Source of the DNA: Arthrobacter_B sp038069765
Lineage (GTDB): Bacteria; Actinomycetota; Actinomycetes; Actinomycetales; Micrococcaceae
NCBI RefSeq assembly: GCF_038069765.1
Contig: NZ_JBBPFS010000004.1
Coordinates: 437,875 to 501,874, forward strand
Length of the DNA stretch: 64,000 bases
Reading direction: 5' to 3'
The notes under the pieces were generated by a model that worked only from the letters and a program-made list of their open reading frames with translations, was not told the origin of the DNA and did not search any database. Of the stretch, positions 50,578 to 58,693 are shown in pieces (the first letter of the stretch is position 1; the number at the start of each line of letters is the position of its first letter). The translations under genes and the position numbers were made by a program.

Positions 50578-50988
50578 TCAGGCCGGAACGCTCATCTGGA
50601 AGCCGCAGCGGCACCGCAGCACTGTGGTGTCGAGCTGTACTTCCGGGACGGTGATGGTGTCCGGTCCGGTGTAGACGGGTTCAAAGATGGACACCGAGGT
50701 GGTGTCCTTCGGCTGCATGGGCTCGCCGCAGTGCAGGTATTCGGCGTCGGTTCCGGTGGTGTTCATCCGGCGGGCCCAGACGGGGGAGTGCCGAACCGGG
50801 TGCCCGTAGAAACGATCGCACTCCGAGCAGGTGTAGCTGATTTCCAGGAACTCCGCGGCATCTTCGCCGACTGCCGGTTCCACGGATTCGATGATCAGGT
50901 ATTCATCCGTCCCGCAGTTGGTGCACCACGGGGCGTTGGGTTCCGGGGCGGGATCGGCCGCGCCTTCGGGTCTTGCTTGCGTTGACAT
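50578..50988 (-). CDS. Small Cys-rich (zinc-ribbon-like) hypothetical protein
   Basis: 136 aa from ATG at 50988, with GGAGGAACG upstream. CTNCG, YTCSECDRFYGHP, YLHCGEP and LRCRCGF provide four Cys pairs or singles in an order that could bind one or two zinc ions. No enzymatic motif. Soluble. Not recognised beyond similar-looking hypothetical proteins in related genomes. Confidence 0.7.
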   Translation of the reverse strand: MSTQARPEGAADPAPEPNAPWCTNCGTDEYLIIESVEPAVGEDAAEFLEISYTCSECDRFYGHPVRHSPVWARRMNTTGTDAEYLHCGEPMQPKDTTSVSIFEPVYTGPDTITVPEVQLDTTVLRCRCGFQMSVPA

Positions 50989-51144
50989 AATCGTTCCTCC
51001 AGTTCAGGTCCGGACGGAGAACTCCATCGCCCAGAACAGGTAGTAAGTATGCTTACTCATTCTACGCAAGCGTCTCCGGCACAGACAAGTCCCGGAAACA
51101 CGTTCCCGGCCCGGGTGCGTTTGCGGGGTCGTTAGAGTGGGGGC

Positions 51145-51705
51145 GTGAAGCCTCTTGCTGCGAAACCGGCCATGGTGCGCCGGTCCATGAACCTCTGGCC
51201 GCCCTTCGCCTTCTCCGGCATCCGCATCACGCATCTGGATTCCCTGTCTGCGGAGGTGAGGCTGCGGCAGCACTGGTGGAACGGGAATGTCGCCGGGGTG
51301 CATTTTGGCGGCTCGCTGTTCGCCATGACCGACCCGTTCTGGATGATGCTCCTGCTCCAGCATCTGGGCCGGGACCATCTGGTCTGGGACCGCGCGGCCG
51401 AGGTGGAATTCCTCAAGCCGGGCAGGGGCAATGTTACCGCCCGCTTCGTCCTCGCCGAGGAGGACGTGGAGCGGATCCGCACGCTCGCTGCCGGCGGAGG
51501 CAAGGTTCTCGAGTGGTATTCCGTAGACGTAACGGACGCCGACGGCGACGTGGTGGCCCGGGTGCGCAAGCAGGTTTATGTGCGGCGCAAGCGCGAAGAA
51601 GCGGCCGTGCCAGCGGCAGCAGGAGAGTCTGCGCCGGGCGAGCCGGCACCTGCTCCGGCTGCATCAGCTACAGGGTGGCCTCGGCGGGGCCGAGCAGTCC
51701 GGTAA
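51145..51705 (+). CDS. DUF4442 (hotdog-fold, thioesterase-like) protein
   Basis: 186 aa from GTG at 51145. MNLWPPFAFSGIRITHLDSL, WWNGNVAGVHFGGSLFAMTD and RAAEVEFLKPGRGNVTARF fit DUF4442, hotdog-fold proteins thought to act on acyl thioesters. The last 30 residues are Ala/Pro-rich and overlap the convergent inhibitor-like gene by 38 bp. TAGAGT lies 6 nt before the GTG. Confidence 0.83.
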   Translation: MKPLAAKPAMVRRSMNLWPPFAFSGIRITHLDSLSAEVRLRQHWWNGNVAGVHFGGSLFAMTDPFWMMLLLQHLGRDHLVWDRAAEVEFLKPGRGNVTARFVLAEEDVERIRTLAAGGGKVLEWYSVDVTDADGDVVARVRKQVYVRRKREEAAVPAAAGESAPGEPAPAPAASATGWPRRGRAVR

Positions 51706-52219
51706 GGCTTTCCCAGCGGGGAATCTCGCAGCCGTTGGCGAGCAAGAACTCACGGTCCACGGCTGCCCCGTCCAGCGTGCCGCTCACGTGCGCCCGCTGC
51801 GGCCCCTTGATCATTTGCGTGCACATGAGGTTGGGGTCCAGCGGGGCAAAAACTTCGGCACCCTGCGCGGCGAGGGCGGCGCAGGCGGCAACGGGATCCG
51901 GGGCGGCGGAGCTGCCAACCGGGGCGCCGCCGTCGCACTCCAGGGAGTATGTGTCCGTGACATCGGCGCCTTCTGCACGGAACTCCACGGTCAACGACGT
52001 GGCTGCCGGCGACGACGGAGCCGCGGCGGGGCCCGAGGACGCGGGGCTGGACGGCGTCGGGCTCGATGGCGCTGTGCTTGAAGGTTCTGTGCTCGCAGTC
52101 GCTGTGCTCGAAGGTTCCGGGGAAGATTCGGACGTCCCGCTGCCGGGCGAACCGCCGCAGCCGGCAAGCACCAGGACGGTCGCAAGGGGAATCAGCAGAC
52201 TGCGAAGCGGACGGAACAT
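51668..52219 (-). CDS. Subtilisin-inhibitor-like (SSI) lipoprotein
   Basis: 183 aa. Lipobox VLVLAGCGG, then a Ser/Pro/Thr/Ala-rich linker to about residue 75. The domain reads YSLECDGGAPVGSSAAPDPV, AACAALAAQGAEVFAP, MCTQMIKGPQRAHVSGTLDG and FLLANGCEIPRW, which has the Cys spacing and DP-x-ACAAL and GP-x-x-A-x-V-x-GT blocks of Streptomyces-type subtilisin inhibitors. The reactive-site loop would lie just after MCTQ. Membrane anchoring of an SSI domain is less common than secretion. Confidence 0.75.
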   Translation of the reverse strand: MFRPLRSLLIPLATVLVLAGCGGSPGSGTSESSPEPSSTATASTEPSSTAPSSPTPSSPASSGPAAAPSSPAATSLTVEFRAEGADVTDTYSLECDGGAPVGSSAAPDPVAACAALAAQGAEVFAPLDPNLMCTQMIKGPQRAHVSGTLDGAAVDREFLLANGCEIPRWESLTGLLGPAEATL

Positions 52220-52262
52220 GTGTGAGACCTCCAGCTAGGGTGGTCCCAGCCTAGTCGGATGC

Positions 52263-52826
52263 CTAGGCGGTTTCGCCGGTTTTCCCGCCTTCCCCGGTTT
52301 CCCCGGAATCCCCGCCGGAGTCAGCCGCTGCCCGGGCCTGGGCCAGGAAATAGGGGCTTTGTCCGGGATAGTACTCATCAAATGCGGGAACTGTGCTTCC
52401 GGCGAGGCTCGCCGTCAGCCGGTCAAGGTAGTACTCCCAGCCCGGCCCCACGCTTTCCGCAGCCAGCGGGTCCTCAAGATGGTGGGTGAAATCCAGCCGG
52501 GTTCCGCCGGCACTTTCCCGGAATCGGACCTCCAGGTCCCAGCTGCCGTATTCGTCCTCGACCATCAGTCGGAGCAGCTCGGGCGCCGCGCATTCCGCGA
52601 TCTGCAGCCGACTCCAGGGGAGTCCTTCCTCATAGAGCATCTGAAGGTCAATGCTCTCGCCCCGTCCGGGGTTTCCCTCCCAGCGCCCGAACCACTGTCC
52701 GGCCTGCTCCGGGTTGGTGAAGCTGCGCCAGAGCGCCGACGGCGGTTCGGTGAAGTTCCGGATAAACGTCAGGTTGTACGTCTGCGGTCCGGTGCGGCTG
52801 ATCCGGCCGGTGGGTTCGCGCTGCAT
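52263..52826 (-). CDS. SRPBCC/AHSA1-like protein
   Basis: 187 aa from ATG at 52826, 58 nt inside the 3' end of the upstream glycosylase-type gene. LTFIRNFTEPPSALWRSFTN and WFGRWEGNPGRGES then LQIAECAAPELLRLM and LDFTHHLEDPL follow the activator-of-Hsp90-ATPase-1-like pattern. The C-terminus is a Gly/Glu-rich tail. Binds a small hydrophobic ligand or acts as a cochaperone-like protein; no specific role. Confidence 0.83.
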   Translation of the reverse strand: MQREPTGRISRTGPQTYNLTFIRNFTEPPSALWRSFTNPEQAGQWFGRWEGNPGRGESIDLQMLYEEGLPWSRLQIAECAAPELLRLMVEDEYGSWDLEVRFRESAGGTRLDFTHHLEDPLAAESVGPGWEYYLDRLTASLAGSTVPAFDEYYPGQSPYFLAQARAAADSGGDSGETGEGGKTGETA

Positions 52827-53749
52827 AGGTGCTCCTGAAGGGGTTCCAGCAAGCCAAGGATGCGGGCCCGCAGCTGCTGTGATTCCTCGCTGAAGCCGCG
52901 TTGGGCCGCCACATACTCGCTCCGCCCGGCGGGTGTCTCCACGGGAATGGGGGTGTAGCCCCAGTCCTGCAGATCGTAGGGGGAGGCGCGCATATCCATG
53001 ACCCGGATTCGCCAGGACAGCTCGAAGCAGTCCATCACCAGGTCACTGGGCAGCAGGGGAACCAGCTTGTAGGTCCACTTGTACAGGTCCATATTCGCAT
53101 GCAGGCATCCGGGCTGTTCAAGGTCCGGCTGGTTTTCGCGGGTGGGCGTGAGCTCATTCAGCGGAACGGCCTGCGGCGTGTAAAAGCGGAAGGCGTCAAT
53201 GTGGGTGCATTTGATCCGGCTCTTTTCCACCAGCCGGTCCGTGCCCTCCGCTCCCAGGCGCAGCTGCAGGTAGTCATGCCGGATGCCGTTGACTTCGGAC
53301 TTGTAGGCCATGGCCCACTCATGCATGCCGAAGCAGCCGAGTGACGGCTTCCGGGCCGCCGTCCGCGACAACAGCGTGCGGGTGAAGTCGACGGCACTGC
53401 CCCGTGCCGAACCGAAGCCCGCCAGGTCCACCGTGACCGCTGTTGTGCCGCCGTCGAGCCCCTGGGCGGCGAGTTCGGCGTCGGTGAGGGGCCGGTAGAA
53501 TTTCCAGTCCGTGCGCTCTGCCGCCGCGGCACCGGTCAGGACGACGCCGGCGCCGGGGTGCCAGCGCAGCAGCTGCCCGGGTTTCTGGGAGTAGTAGGTA
53601 AAAAGGAAGTCCTCCACCGGATGCTTTCGCCCCGCTGAGCGGCGGTCCAGGAAACCGTCTACGAAGGGCTGCACGCGCTCGCGGTGCTGCAGGCTCAGCG
53701 GCAGCCACTGGTCCTCGGTCAGGACGGTGGGAAACGGGGAAGGGGTCAC
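52769..53749 (-). CDS. Conserved protein usually annotated 3-methyladenine DNA glycosylase
   Basis: 326 aa from GTG at 53749. Conserved blocks are HPVEDFLFTYYSQKPGQLLR, LGCFGMHEWAMAYK, IRHDYLQLRLGAEGTDRLVE, KCTHIDAFRFYTPQAVPLN and EQPGCLHANMDLYKWTYKLV. I recognise this actinobacterial family and its common annotation as 3-methyladenine DNA glycosylase, but see no HhH-GPD or AAG/MPG motif, so the activity is doubtful. Overlaps the SRPBCC gene. Confidence 0.65.
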   Translation of the reverse strand: MTPSPFPTVLTEDQWLPLSLQHRERVQPFVDGFLDRRSAGRKHPVEDFLFTYYSQKPGQLLRWHPGAGVVLTGAAAAERTDWKFYRPLTDAELAAQGLDGGTTAVTVDLAGFGSARGSAVDFTRTLLSRTAARKPSLGCFGMHEWAMAYKSEVNGIRHDYLQLRLGAEGTDRLVEKSRIKCTHIDAFRFYTPQAVPLNELTPTRENQPDLEQPGCLHANMDLYKWTYKLVPLLPSDLVMDCFELSWRIRVMDMRASPYDLQDWGYTPIPVETPAGRSEYVAAQRGFSEESQQLRARILGLLEPLQEHLCSANPPAGSAAPDRRRTT

Positions 53750-53756
53750 GGCACCA

Positions 53757-54203
53757 TTATCCCGCTCCCTGCGCTGCGGAAATCAGCCGGCGCATGGAGT
53801 CGTTGAGTTCCTGCACCTGCGTGCGGGTCAGGCCCAGCCTGCCCATCATGGTGCCGGGAACCTCCGCGGCGTCGCGGCGCAGTGCCCGGCCTTCCTCGGT
53901 CAGGTCGACGGCGAGGGAGCGGTCGTCCCCGGGGGCCCGGTTACGGGTGAGGAGCCCCGCTGTTTCCAGCCGCTTCAGCATGGGTGAGAGAGTGGCCGGG
54001 TCCATCGCCAGGGCGTTGCCCAGGCTGCGGACGCTGCGGGGACTGTGCTCCCAGAGGGCGAGCATCACGAGGTACTGCGGGTGGGTTAGTCCGAGGTTCT
54101 CCAGCACCGGCTTGTACGCGCCGACCACACTGCGGGCAGCCACGGAGAGGGCGAAACAGAGCTGGTGCTCCAGCAGGAGGTCCTCGTCAGCCTGATCCAT
54201 CAT
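53757..54203 (-). CDS. MarR-family regulator, OhrR-like
   Basis: 148 aa (a second ATG at 54200 is equally good). HQLCFALSVAARSVVGAYKP carries the single reactive Cys near residue 16 in the OhrR setting, followed by GLTHPQYLVMLALWEHSP and the winged helix RSLGNALAMDPATLSPMLKR with RAPGDDRSLAVDLTEEGRAL. OhrR proteins derepress an organic hydroperoxide reductase when the Cys is oxidised. No ohr gene is adjacent. Probably binds the palindrome at 54239. Confidence 0.85.
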   Translation of the reverse strand: MMDQADEDLLLEHQLCFALSVAARSVVGAYKPVLENLGLTHPQYLVMLALWEHSPRSVRSLGNALAMDPATLSPMLKRLETAGLLTRNRAPGDDRSLAVDLTEEGRALRRDAAEVPGTMMGRLGLTRTQVQELNDSMRRLISAAQGAG

Positions 54204-54238
54204 CCGCTCCCTCTTTGCCGGTCTTCACCGATCGATCG

Positions 54239-54265
54239 TTAGTGCACTAATGATTAGCGTACTAT
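54239..54265. promoter_or_regulatory. Palindromic site likely bound by the OhrR-like regulator
   Basis: TTAGTGCACTAA (54239-54250) is a perfect 12-bp palindrome; a related TAGCGTACTA follows at 54255-54264. They lie in the divergent interval between the regulator and the small gene at 54302, where a shared operator would be expected. Confidence 0.6.
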
Positions 54266-54301
54266 GGCAGCAGGATTAGTCGCTGCGGAAAGGTGCGGGA
54301 G

Positions 54302-54514
54302 ATGGCGGACAAAGAGAGCTTTACCTCGAAATTCATGCGGACCACCGGCAAGGTACGGATGATTTTCGGCCCTGCCCAGACCAGTTCCCTGGACCACCCG
54401 ATGACCGAGGAAAACCAGCAGCTGCTCAAAGAACAGCAGGCGCAGGAAAAGGCCCAGTGGCAAACCGTTACCCGGGCTGACGGCAGCTCCTACATTGTTC
54501 CGCGCCAGGAGTAG
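54302..54514 (+). CDS. Small hypothetical protein
   Basis: 70 aa from ATG at 54302, with GGAAAGG and GGGAG upstream. MADKESFTSKFMRTTGKVRM, then a Gln/Glu/Lys-rich helix (EENQQLLKEQQAQEKAQWQT) and a short strand (GSSYIVPRQE). Divergent from the MarR gene. Not recognised. Confidence 0.6.
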   Translation: MADKESFTSKFMRTTGKVRMIFGPAQTSSLDHPMTEENQQLLKEQQAQEKAQWQTVTRADGSSYIVPRQE

Positions 54515-54659
54515 TCCCGCCGGGAGCAGGCCCAGCGGGAGCTAGCTGGAAAACTTTCCGGATTCCGCCCGTAAGGCAGGGTCCAAAGCGTACGGTTGAT
54601 TAACCCCCGGAGCCCTCATCCAGGAATTTCTCCGGCCTCGACCGCACAAGGAATTCTCC

Positions 54660-54974
54660 ATGAGCGATGAAATCTCTCCCCGGCCCGCACCCGTTTTGCA
54701 CGGCACAGGACCGCTGGGCAGGCTGGCACGCATGGTCTCCGTCTTTTACGGGGACGCTGAACGGGACCGGGTAACCGAACCGGTCCGCCACCTGCATGAT
54801 CCGGTGGAAGACGAGATTGACCGGCAGCTCGCGTCCATCTCTGTTGAAACCGATACCGGCGGCCGGCATTACGCCGTCCGCAGGTTGGCTCCCGCAGCTC
54901 CGGACCCGGCGGGCCCCGGAGTCACCTACCGCTATTTCGCCAACCGCCCGCTGCTGAACGTCCCGGAAGCCTAA
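54660..54974 (+). CDS. Small hypothetical protein
   Basis: 104 aa from ATG at 54660, after GGAATTC. Charged, no signal peptide or membrane segment; LARMVSVFYGDAERDRVTEP and RHYAVRRLAP are the most structured-looking parts. No family recognised. The first 17-bp repeat unit at 54970 contains its last codons. Confidence 0.5.
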   Translation: MSDEISPRPAPVLHGTGPLGRLARMVSVFYGDAERDRVTEPVRHLHDPVEDEIDRQLASISVETDTGGRHYAVRRLAPAAPDPAGPGVTYRYFANRPLLNVPEA

Positions 54975-55020
54975 GCCGTTACCGGCCCTAGGCCTGTACC
55001 GGCCCTAAGCCTTTATCGGC
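54970..55020. repeat. Three tandem 17-bp repeats
   Basis: Units at 54970-54986, 54987-55003 and 55004-55020 follow CCTAAGCC-GTACCGGC with a few changes. The first contains the stop of the preceding gene. On the minus strand they lie after the lysC stop at 55076. Confidence 0.85.
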
Positions 55021-55075
55021 ACGGGGCGGCTCGACGGCCGCCCAGGGGGGAGCCGGGGATCAACCAGGAAGCGCC

Positions 55076-56362
55076 TTAGCGCCCGGTGCCGCCGTACACG
55101 GTGGCCTCGGCGTCGCCGTCGAGCCCGAAGGCGGCGTGGACAGCGCGAACAGCCGTGTCCAGGAGCTTGGCGTCGGTGACAACCGAGATGCGGATTTCGG
55201 ACGTGGAAATCATGTCGATGTTGACGCCGGCGTGGTGCAGCGCTTCGAAGAAGCGGTGCGAGACGCCCGGGTTGGACCGCATGCCGGCGCCGATCAGCGA
55301 GAGCTTTCCAATCTGCTCGTCGTAATCGATCGTGTCGAACCCGACGTCTTCCTTGGCGGCGTTGAGGGCATCAATGGCGTCCTTGCCGTCAATGATCGGC
55401 AGGGTGAAGGAGATGTCCGTGCGCCCGGAACCCTGGGTTGAGACGTTCTGCACGATCATGTCGATGTTGGCGTTGGCCCCGGCGACAATCCCGAAGATCT
55501 CCGCTGCCTTGCCGGGAATGTCGGGTACACCGATCACCGTGAGCTTGGCCTCCGAACGGTCGTGTGCAACGCCGGAAATGATGGGCTGTTCCAAGGGTTC
55601 TCCCTCTTGAATCTTGATCTTGTCATCGGGGCTGGGCAGAACCCAGGTGCCCTCATGCTGGCTGAAGGAGGACCGCACGTGCAGCGGCACGCCGAAGCGG
55701 CGGGCATACTCCACGCAGCGCAGATGCAGGATTTTGGCGCCTGAGGCGGCCATTTCCAGCATTTCCTCGCTGGATATCTTGTCGATCTTCTGAGCGGATC
55801 CGACCACGCGGGGGTCGGCCGTGTAGATGCCGTCAACGTCGGTGTAGATTTCGCAGACGTCGGCACCCAGTGCAGCGGCGAGCGCGACGGCGGTGGTGTC
55901 GGAACCTCCGCGGCCCAGGGTGGTGATGTCGTGGCTTTCCTGGCTCATGCCCTGGAATCCGGCGACGATGGCAACGTCACCCTTTTCGATTGCCGTTTTG
56001 ATCCGGTGCGGCGAGACGTCGATGATGCGGGCCTTGCCGTGGATGGCGTCGGTAATCATGCCGGCCTGGCTGCCGGTAAAGGACTGCGCGGATCCGCCGC
56101 GTTCGTTGATCGCCATGGCCAGCAGCGCCATGGAGATGCGTTCTCCTGCGCTCAGGAGCATGTCCATCTCGCGGGCATTGCCTCCGCTGGTGATCTGTCC
56201 GGCGAGGTCCAGAAGTTCGTCGGTGGAATCGCCCATGGCGGAGACCACCACCACTACCTCGTTGCCGGCGGCGTGGGTGTCCACAACCCGCTTGGCGACG
56301 CGCTTGATGCCTTCGGCGTCCGATACGGAGGACCCGCCGAATTTCTGCACTATCAGGCTCAT
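55076..56362 (-). CDS. lysC: Aspartate kinase
   Basis: 428 aa. Kinase domain begins LIVQKFGGSSVSDAEGIKRV and continues with TLGRGGSDTTAVALAAALGA and CEIYTDVDGIYTADPRVVG; two ACT domains occupy the last 160 residues (VIGVPDIPGKAAEIFGIVAG, LSLIGAGMRSNPGVSHRFFE). Typical of actinobacterial LysC, feedback-inhibited by Lys plus Thr, often with an internal start for a regulatory beta subunit. First step to Lys, Met, Thr and Ile. asd, its usual downstream neighbour, is not here. Confidence 0.96.
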   Translation of the reverse strand: MSLIVQKFGGSSVSDAEGIKRVAKRVVDTHAAGNEVVVVVSAMGDSTDELLDLAGQITSGGNAREMDMLLSAGERISMALLAMAINERGGSAQSFTGSQAGMITDAIHGKARIIDVSPHRIKTAIEKGDVAIVAGFQGMSQESHDITTLGRGGSDTTAVALAAALGADVCEIYTDVDGIYTADPRVVGSAQKIDKISSEEMLEMAASGAKILHLRCVEYARRFGVPLHVRSSFSQHEGTWVLPSPDDKIKIQEGEPLEQPIISGVAHDRSEAKLTVIGVPDIPGKAAEIFGIVAGANANIDMIVQNVSTQGSGRTDISFTLPIIDGKDAIDALNAAKEDVGFDTIDYDEQIGKLSLIGAGMRSNPGVSHRFFEALHHAGVNIDMISTSEIRISVVTDAKLLDTAVRAVHAAFGLDGDAEATVYGGTGR

Positions 56363-56597
56363 GCGTACACGCTCTCTGCATCACTTCCGGTTGCTGCGCG
56401 GCGACATCCTCGGCGCGGTGCATCTGGTTTTCTTCCCCGGGAATCCGGGGAGATAAGGCCGCAAAACCTGCGGCCGATCAGCAAAAGTCTATCGTTGCTG
56501 CTCTGGCGTGCCGAAATACCGGGGATATATGAACTTAACGTCACGTTTGGGCGAGTCCGCCGGTGCTGTTGGGACAGGCGGCTCCTAGGGTGGGCCC

Positions 56598-57584
56598 ATG
56601 GTCAACGGCGAGCCCGCGAAGAACCCCTCGATGAACAACGAGCACAGGGATGCCGGTGGTGTGCCCGCAGGGGTGAGCGCCCTGGGCGTCCGCCGCCGGT
56701 TCGGATCCGTTGAAGCGGTGCGGGGAATGGACTTCACGGCTCCGCCCGGGGCAGTCACGGCCCTGATCGGTCCCAACGGTTCCGGGAAAACCACACTGCT
56801 GCTGATGCTTGCCTCACTGCTGGCGCCCGACGCCGGTGAGGTGCGGATCTGCGGCTTTGATCCCACAGCGGATCCCGGGCAGGTGCGCAGCCGTGTTGGC
56901 TGGATGCCCGACACCCTGGGGACCTGGGACTCACTGACGGCAACGGAAATCCTGGTCACCATGGGTTCGATGTACGGCATGGCGCCGGCCGCGGCCAGGA
57001 ACCGTGCCGCGGAACTGCTGGAAACCGTGCACCTGAGCGACCTGGCGCTGAAGCCGGCGCGGGTCTTTTCCCGCGGCCAGCAGCAGCGGCTGAGCCTGGC
57101 GCGGGCGCTGATCCACGATCCCGAGGTGCTGCTGCTGGATGAACCCGCCTCCGGGCTGGACCCCGGCTCGCGGGTGGATCTGAGACTGCTGCTGCGCAGG
57201 CTCGCCGGCGAGGGGAAAACGGTGGTGGTCTCCTCGCATGTGCTCGCCGAGCTGGATGAAATGGCGGACCGCGCGGTCTTCGTGGCACGCGGGGAAACCG
57301 TCACCACCCAGTCACTGGCCGACGCCGGGGTGCAGGCACGCTGGTACACCGTCCGGGCGCTCGACGACGGCTCCCTGATGCGCCAACTGGAAGCGCTGCA
57401 GGTTCCGCACCGGATGCAGGGTGATGACCGCAGGCCTGCGGTGCAGGTCCGGCTCGCCGGGGAGGGCGCTGCGGCGGAGCTGCTGCGGTCCCTGGTCCGG
57501 GCCGACGTTCCGGTGGTCGCCTTTGCTCCTGCCGGCGGCGCGCTAGAGGAGACTTACATGAGTTTGGATACCGATCGCCGATGA
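56598..57584 (+). CDS. ABC transporter ATP-binding protein (exporter type)
   Basis: 328 aa. Walker A ALIGPNGSGKTTLLLMLASL, signature VFSRGQQQRLSLARALIHDP, Walker B EVLLLDEPASGLDP and H-loop VVSSHVLAEL. The C-terminal 100 residues are an extra domain as in CcmA/NatA-like ATPases paired with ABC2 permeases. TAGGGT ends 6 nt before the ATG, so probably leaderless. The stop overlaps the permease ATG by 4 nt. Confidence 0.9.
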   Translation: MVNGEPAKNPSMNNEHRDAGGVPAGVSALGVRRRFGSVEAVRGMDFTAPPGAVTALIGPNGSGKTTLLLMLASLLAPDAGEVRICGFDPTADPGQVRSRVGWMPDTLGTWDSLTATEILVTMGSMYGMAPAAARNRAAELLETVHLSDLALKPARVFSRGQQQRLSLARALIHDPEVLLLDEPASGLDPGSRVDLRLLLRRLAGEGKTVVVSSHVLAELDEMADRAVFVARGETVTTQSLADAGVQARWYTVRALDDGSLMRQLEALQVPHRMQGDDRRPAVQVRLAGEGAAAELLRSLVRADVPVVAFAPAGGALEETYMSLDTDRR

Positions 57585-58672
57585 GTACGCAAAGTTCCGC
57601 ACCGACCGCACCTGCCGCGCCGTCGGCCCTGGGCACCCTCGCCGGCGTCCGCTCAGTTTTTGTCCTGGAAATGAAGCAGCGGGTGCGCTCCCGCGGCTGG
57701 TACATCCTCCTGGGAGTCTGGTTCGCCGTCATCGGGCTTGTCGCCATGCTGACGGCGTTGAATGCCTCCGCGTCCGAGGGGCCCGCGGGGCCGGTGCTCT
57801 ATGAACTGATTGTCGGCTTCGTCCTGTTTTTCGGGCTGCTGCTGGCTCCCGCGCTGTCCGCCAACGCAGTCAACGGCGACCGCGCCGCGGGCACCCTGGC
57901 GATCCTGCAGGTGACTTTGCTGAGGCCGGGGCAGATCCTGGCCGGAAAGTGGCTGGCCTCGTGGGTGGCGTCCCTCGGCTTTCTGGTGGCCAGCGTGCCG
58001 TTCCTGATCTGGGGGCTGGCACTGGGAGGCGTGCGTCCGCTGTCCGCCGTTGTCGCCGTCGTCATGCTGGCCGTGGAGCTGGGCATAGTCTGCGCCATCG
58101 GGCTCGGTGTGTCCGCGCTGGCCAACCGGCCGCTGTTTTCCATTGTGGTCACCTACATGCTGGTGGCTCTGCTGGGGCTGGGAACACTGATTGGTTTCGG
58201 GTTGAGCCTGACCCTGGTCCAGGGAACGGTGAAAACCAACTTCCCAACCTACGAGCCCTACACCGAGGTGCCCCTCGACCCGGACCTCGCCCCCGGATAT
58301 ACCTGCGACGGGCCGATCGTCGACATTCCGGTGGCGCACACGGATCGGGTGGCCTGGATTCTTGCCGCCAACCCCTTTGTGATCGTGGCTGATGCCATTC
58401 CGCACGGAGAGCCGGATCCCGAGAGGTCCATGTATGAGCCAACAGGGGTGATGCAGGGAATCAGCAGCACGGTCCGGCTGGCACAGGCAGGGCCGGAATA
58501 CTCCCAGCCGTGCGCAAACGGTGAGGCCCGGTCCAGTGCTCCGGAGACCTTCCCCATCTGGCCGCTGGGGCTGGTGGTGCAGCTCGCGCTCGCCGCCGTG
58601 CTCCTGGCCTTCGGGCGGCGCCGGCTGGTCACACCCGTCCGCCGGCTGGCAGCGGGGACCCGGATCGCCTAG
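57581..58672 (+). CDS. ABC-2-type transporter permease
   Basis: 363 aa from ATG at 57581. About six hydrophobic segments, with FVLEMKQRVRSRGWYILLGV as the N-terminal entry helix and NAVNGDRAAGTLAILQVTLL as the conserved ABC2 loop. A large extracytoplasmic loop (about residues 215-315, with two Cys) lies before the last membrane segment. Forms an exporter with the preceding ATPase; substrate unknown. Convergent with recR. Confidence 0.88.
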   Translation: MSTQSSAPTAPAAPSALGTLAGVRSVFVLEMKQRVRSRGWYILLGVWFAVIGLVAMLTALNASASEGPAGPVLYELIVGFVLFFGLLLAPALSANAVNGDRAAGTLAILQVTLLRPGQILAGKWLASWVASLGFLVASVPFLIWGLALGGVRPLSAVVAVVMLAVELGIVCAIGLGVSALANRPLFSIVVTYMLVALLGLGTLIGFGLSLTLVQGTVKTNFPTYEPYTEVPLDPDLAPGYTCDGPIVDIPVAHTDRVAWILAANPFVIVADAIPHGEPDPERSMYEPTGVMQGISSTVRLAQAGPEYSQPCANGEARSSAPETFPIWPLGLVVQLALAAVLLAFGRRRLVTPVRRLAAGTRIA

Positions 58673-58693
58673 CCGCGGACCGGGGCCGGCGCG

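Noticed and set aside
56450..56480. Attenuator upstream of lysC
   Set aside because: A short GGCCGCA/TGCGGCC hairpin is present on the minus strand, but no leader peptide or alternative pairing could be found.
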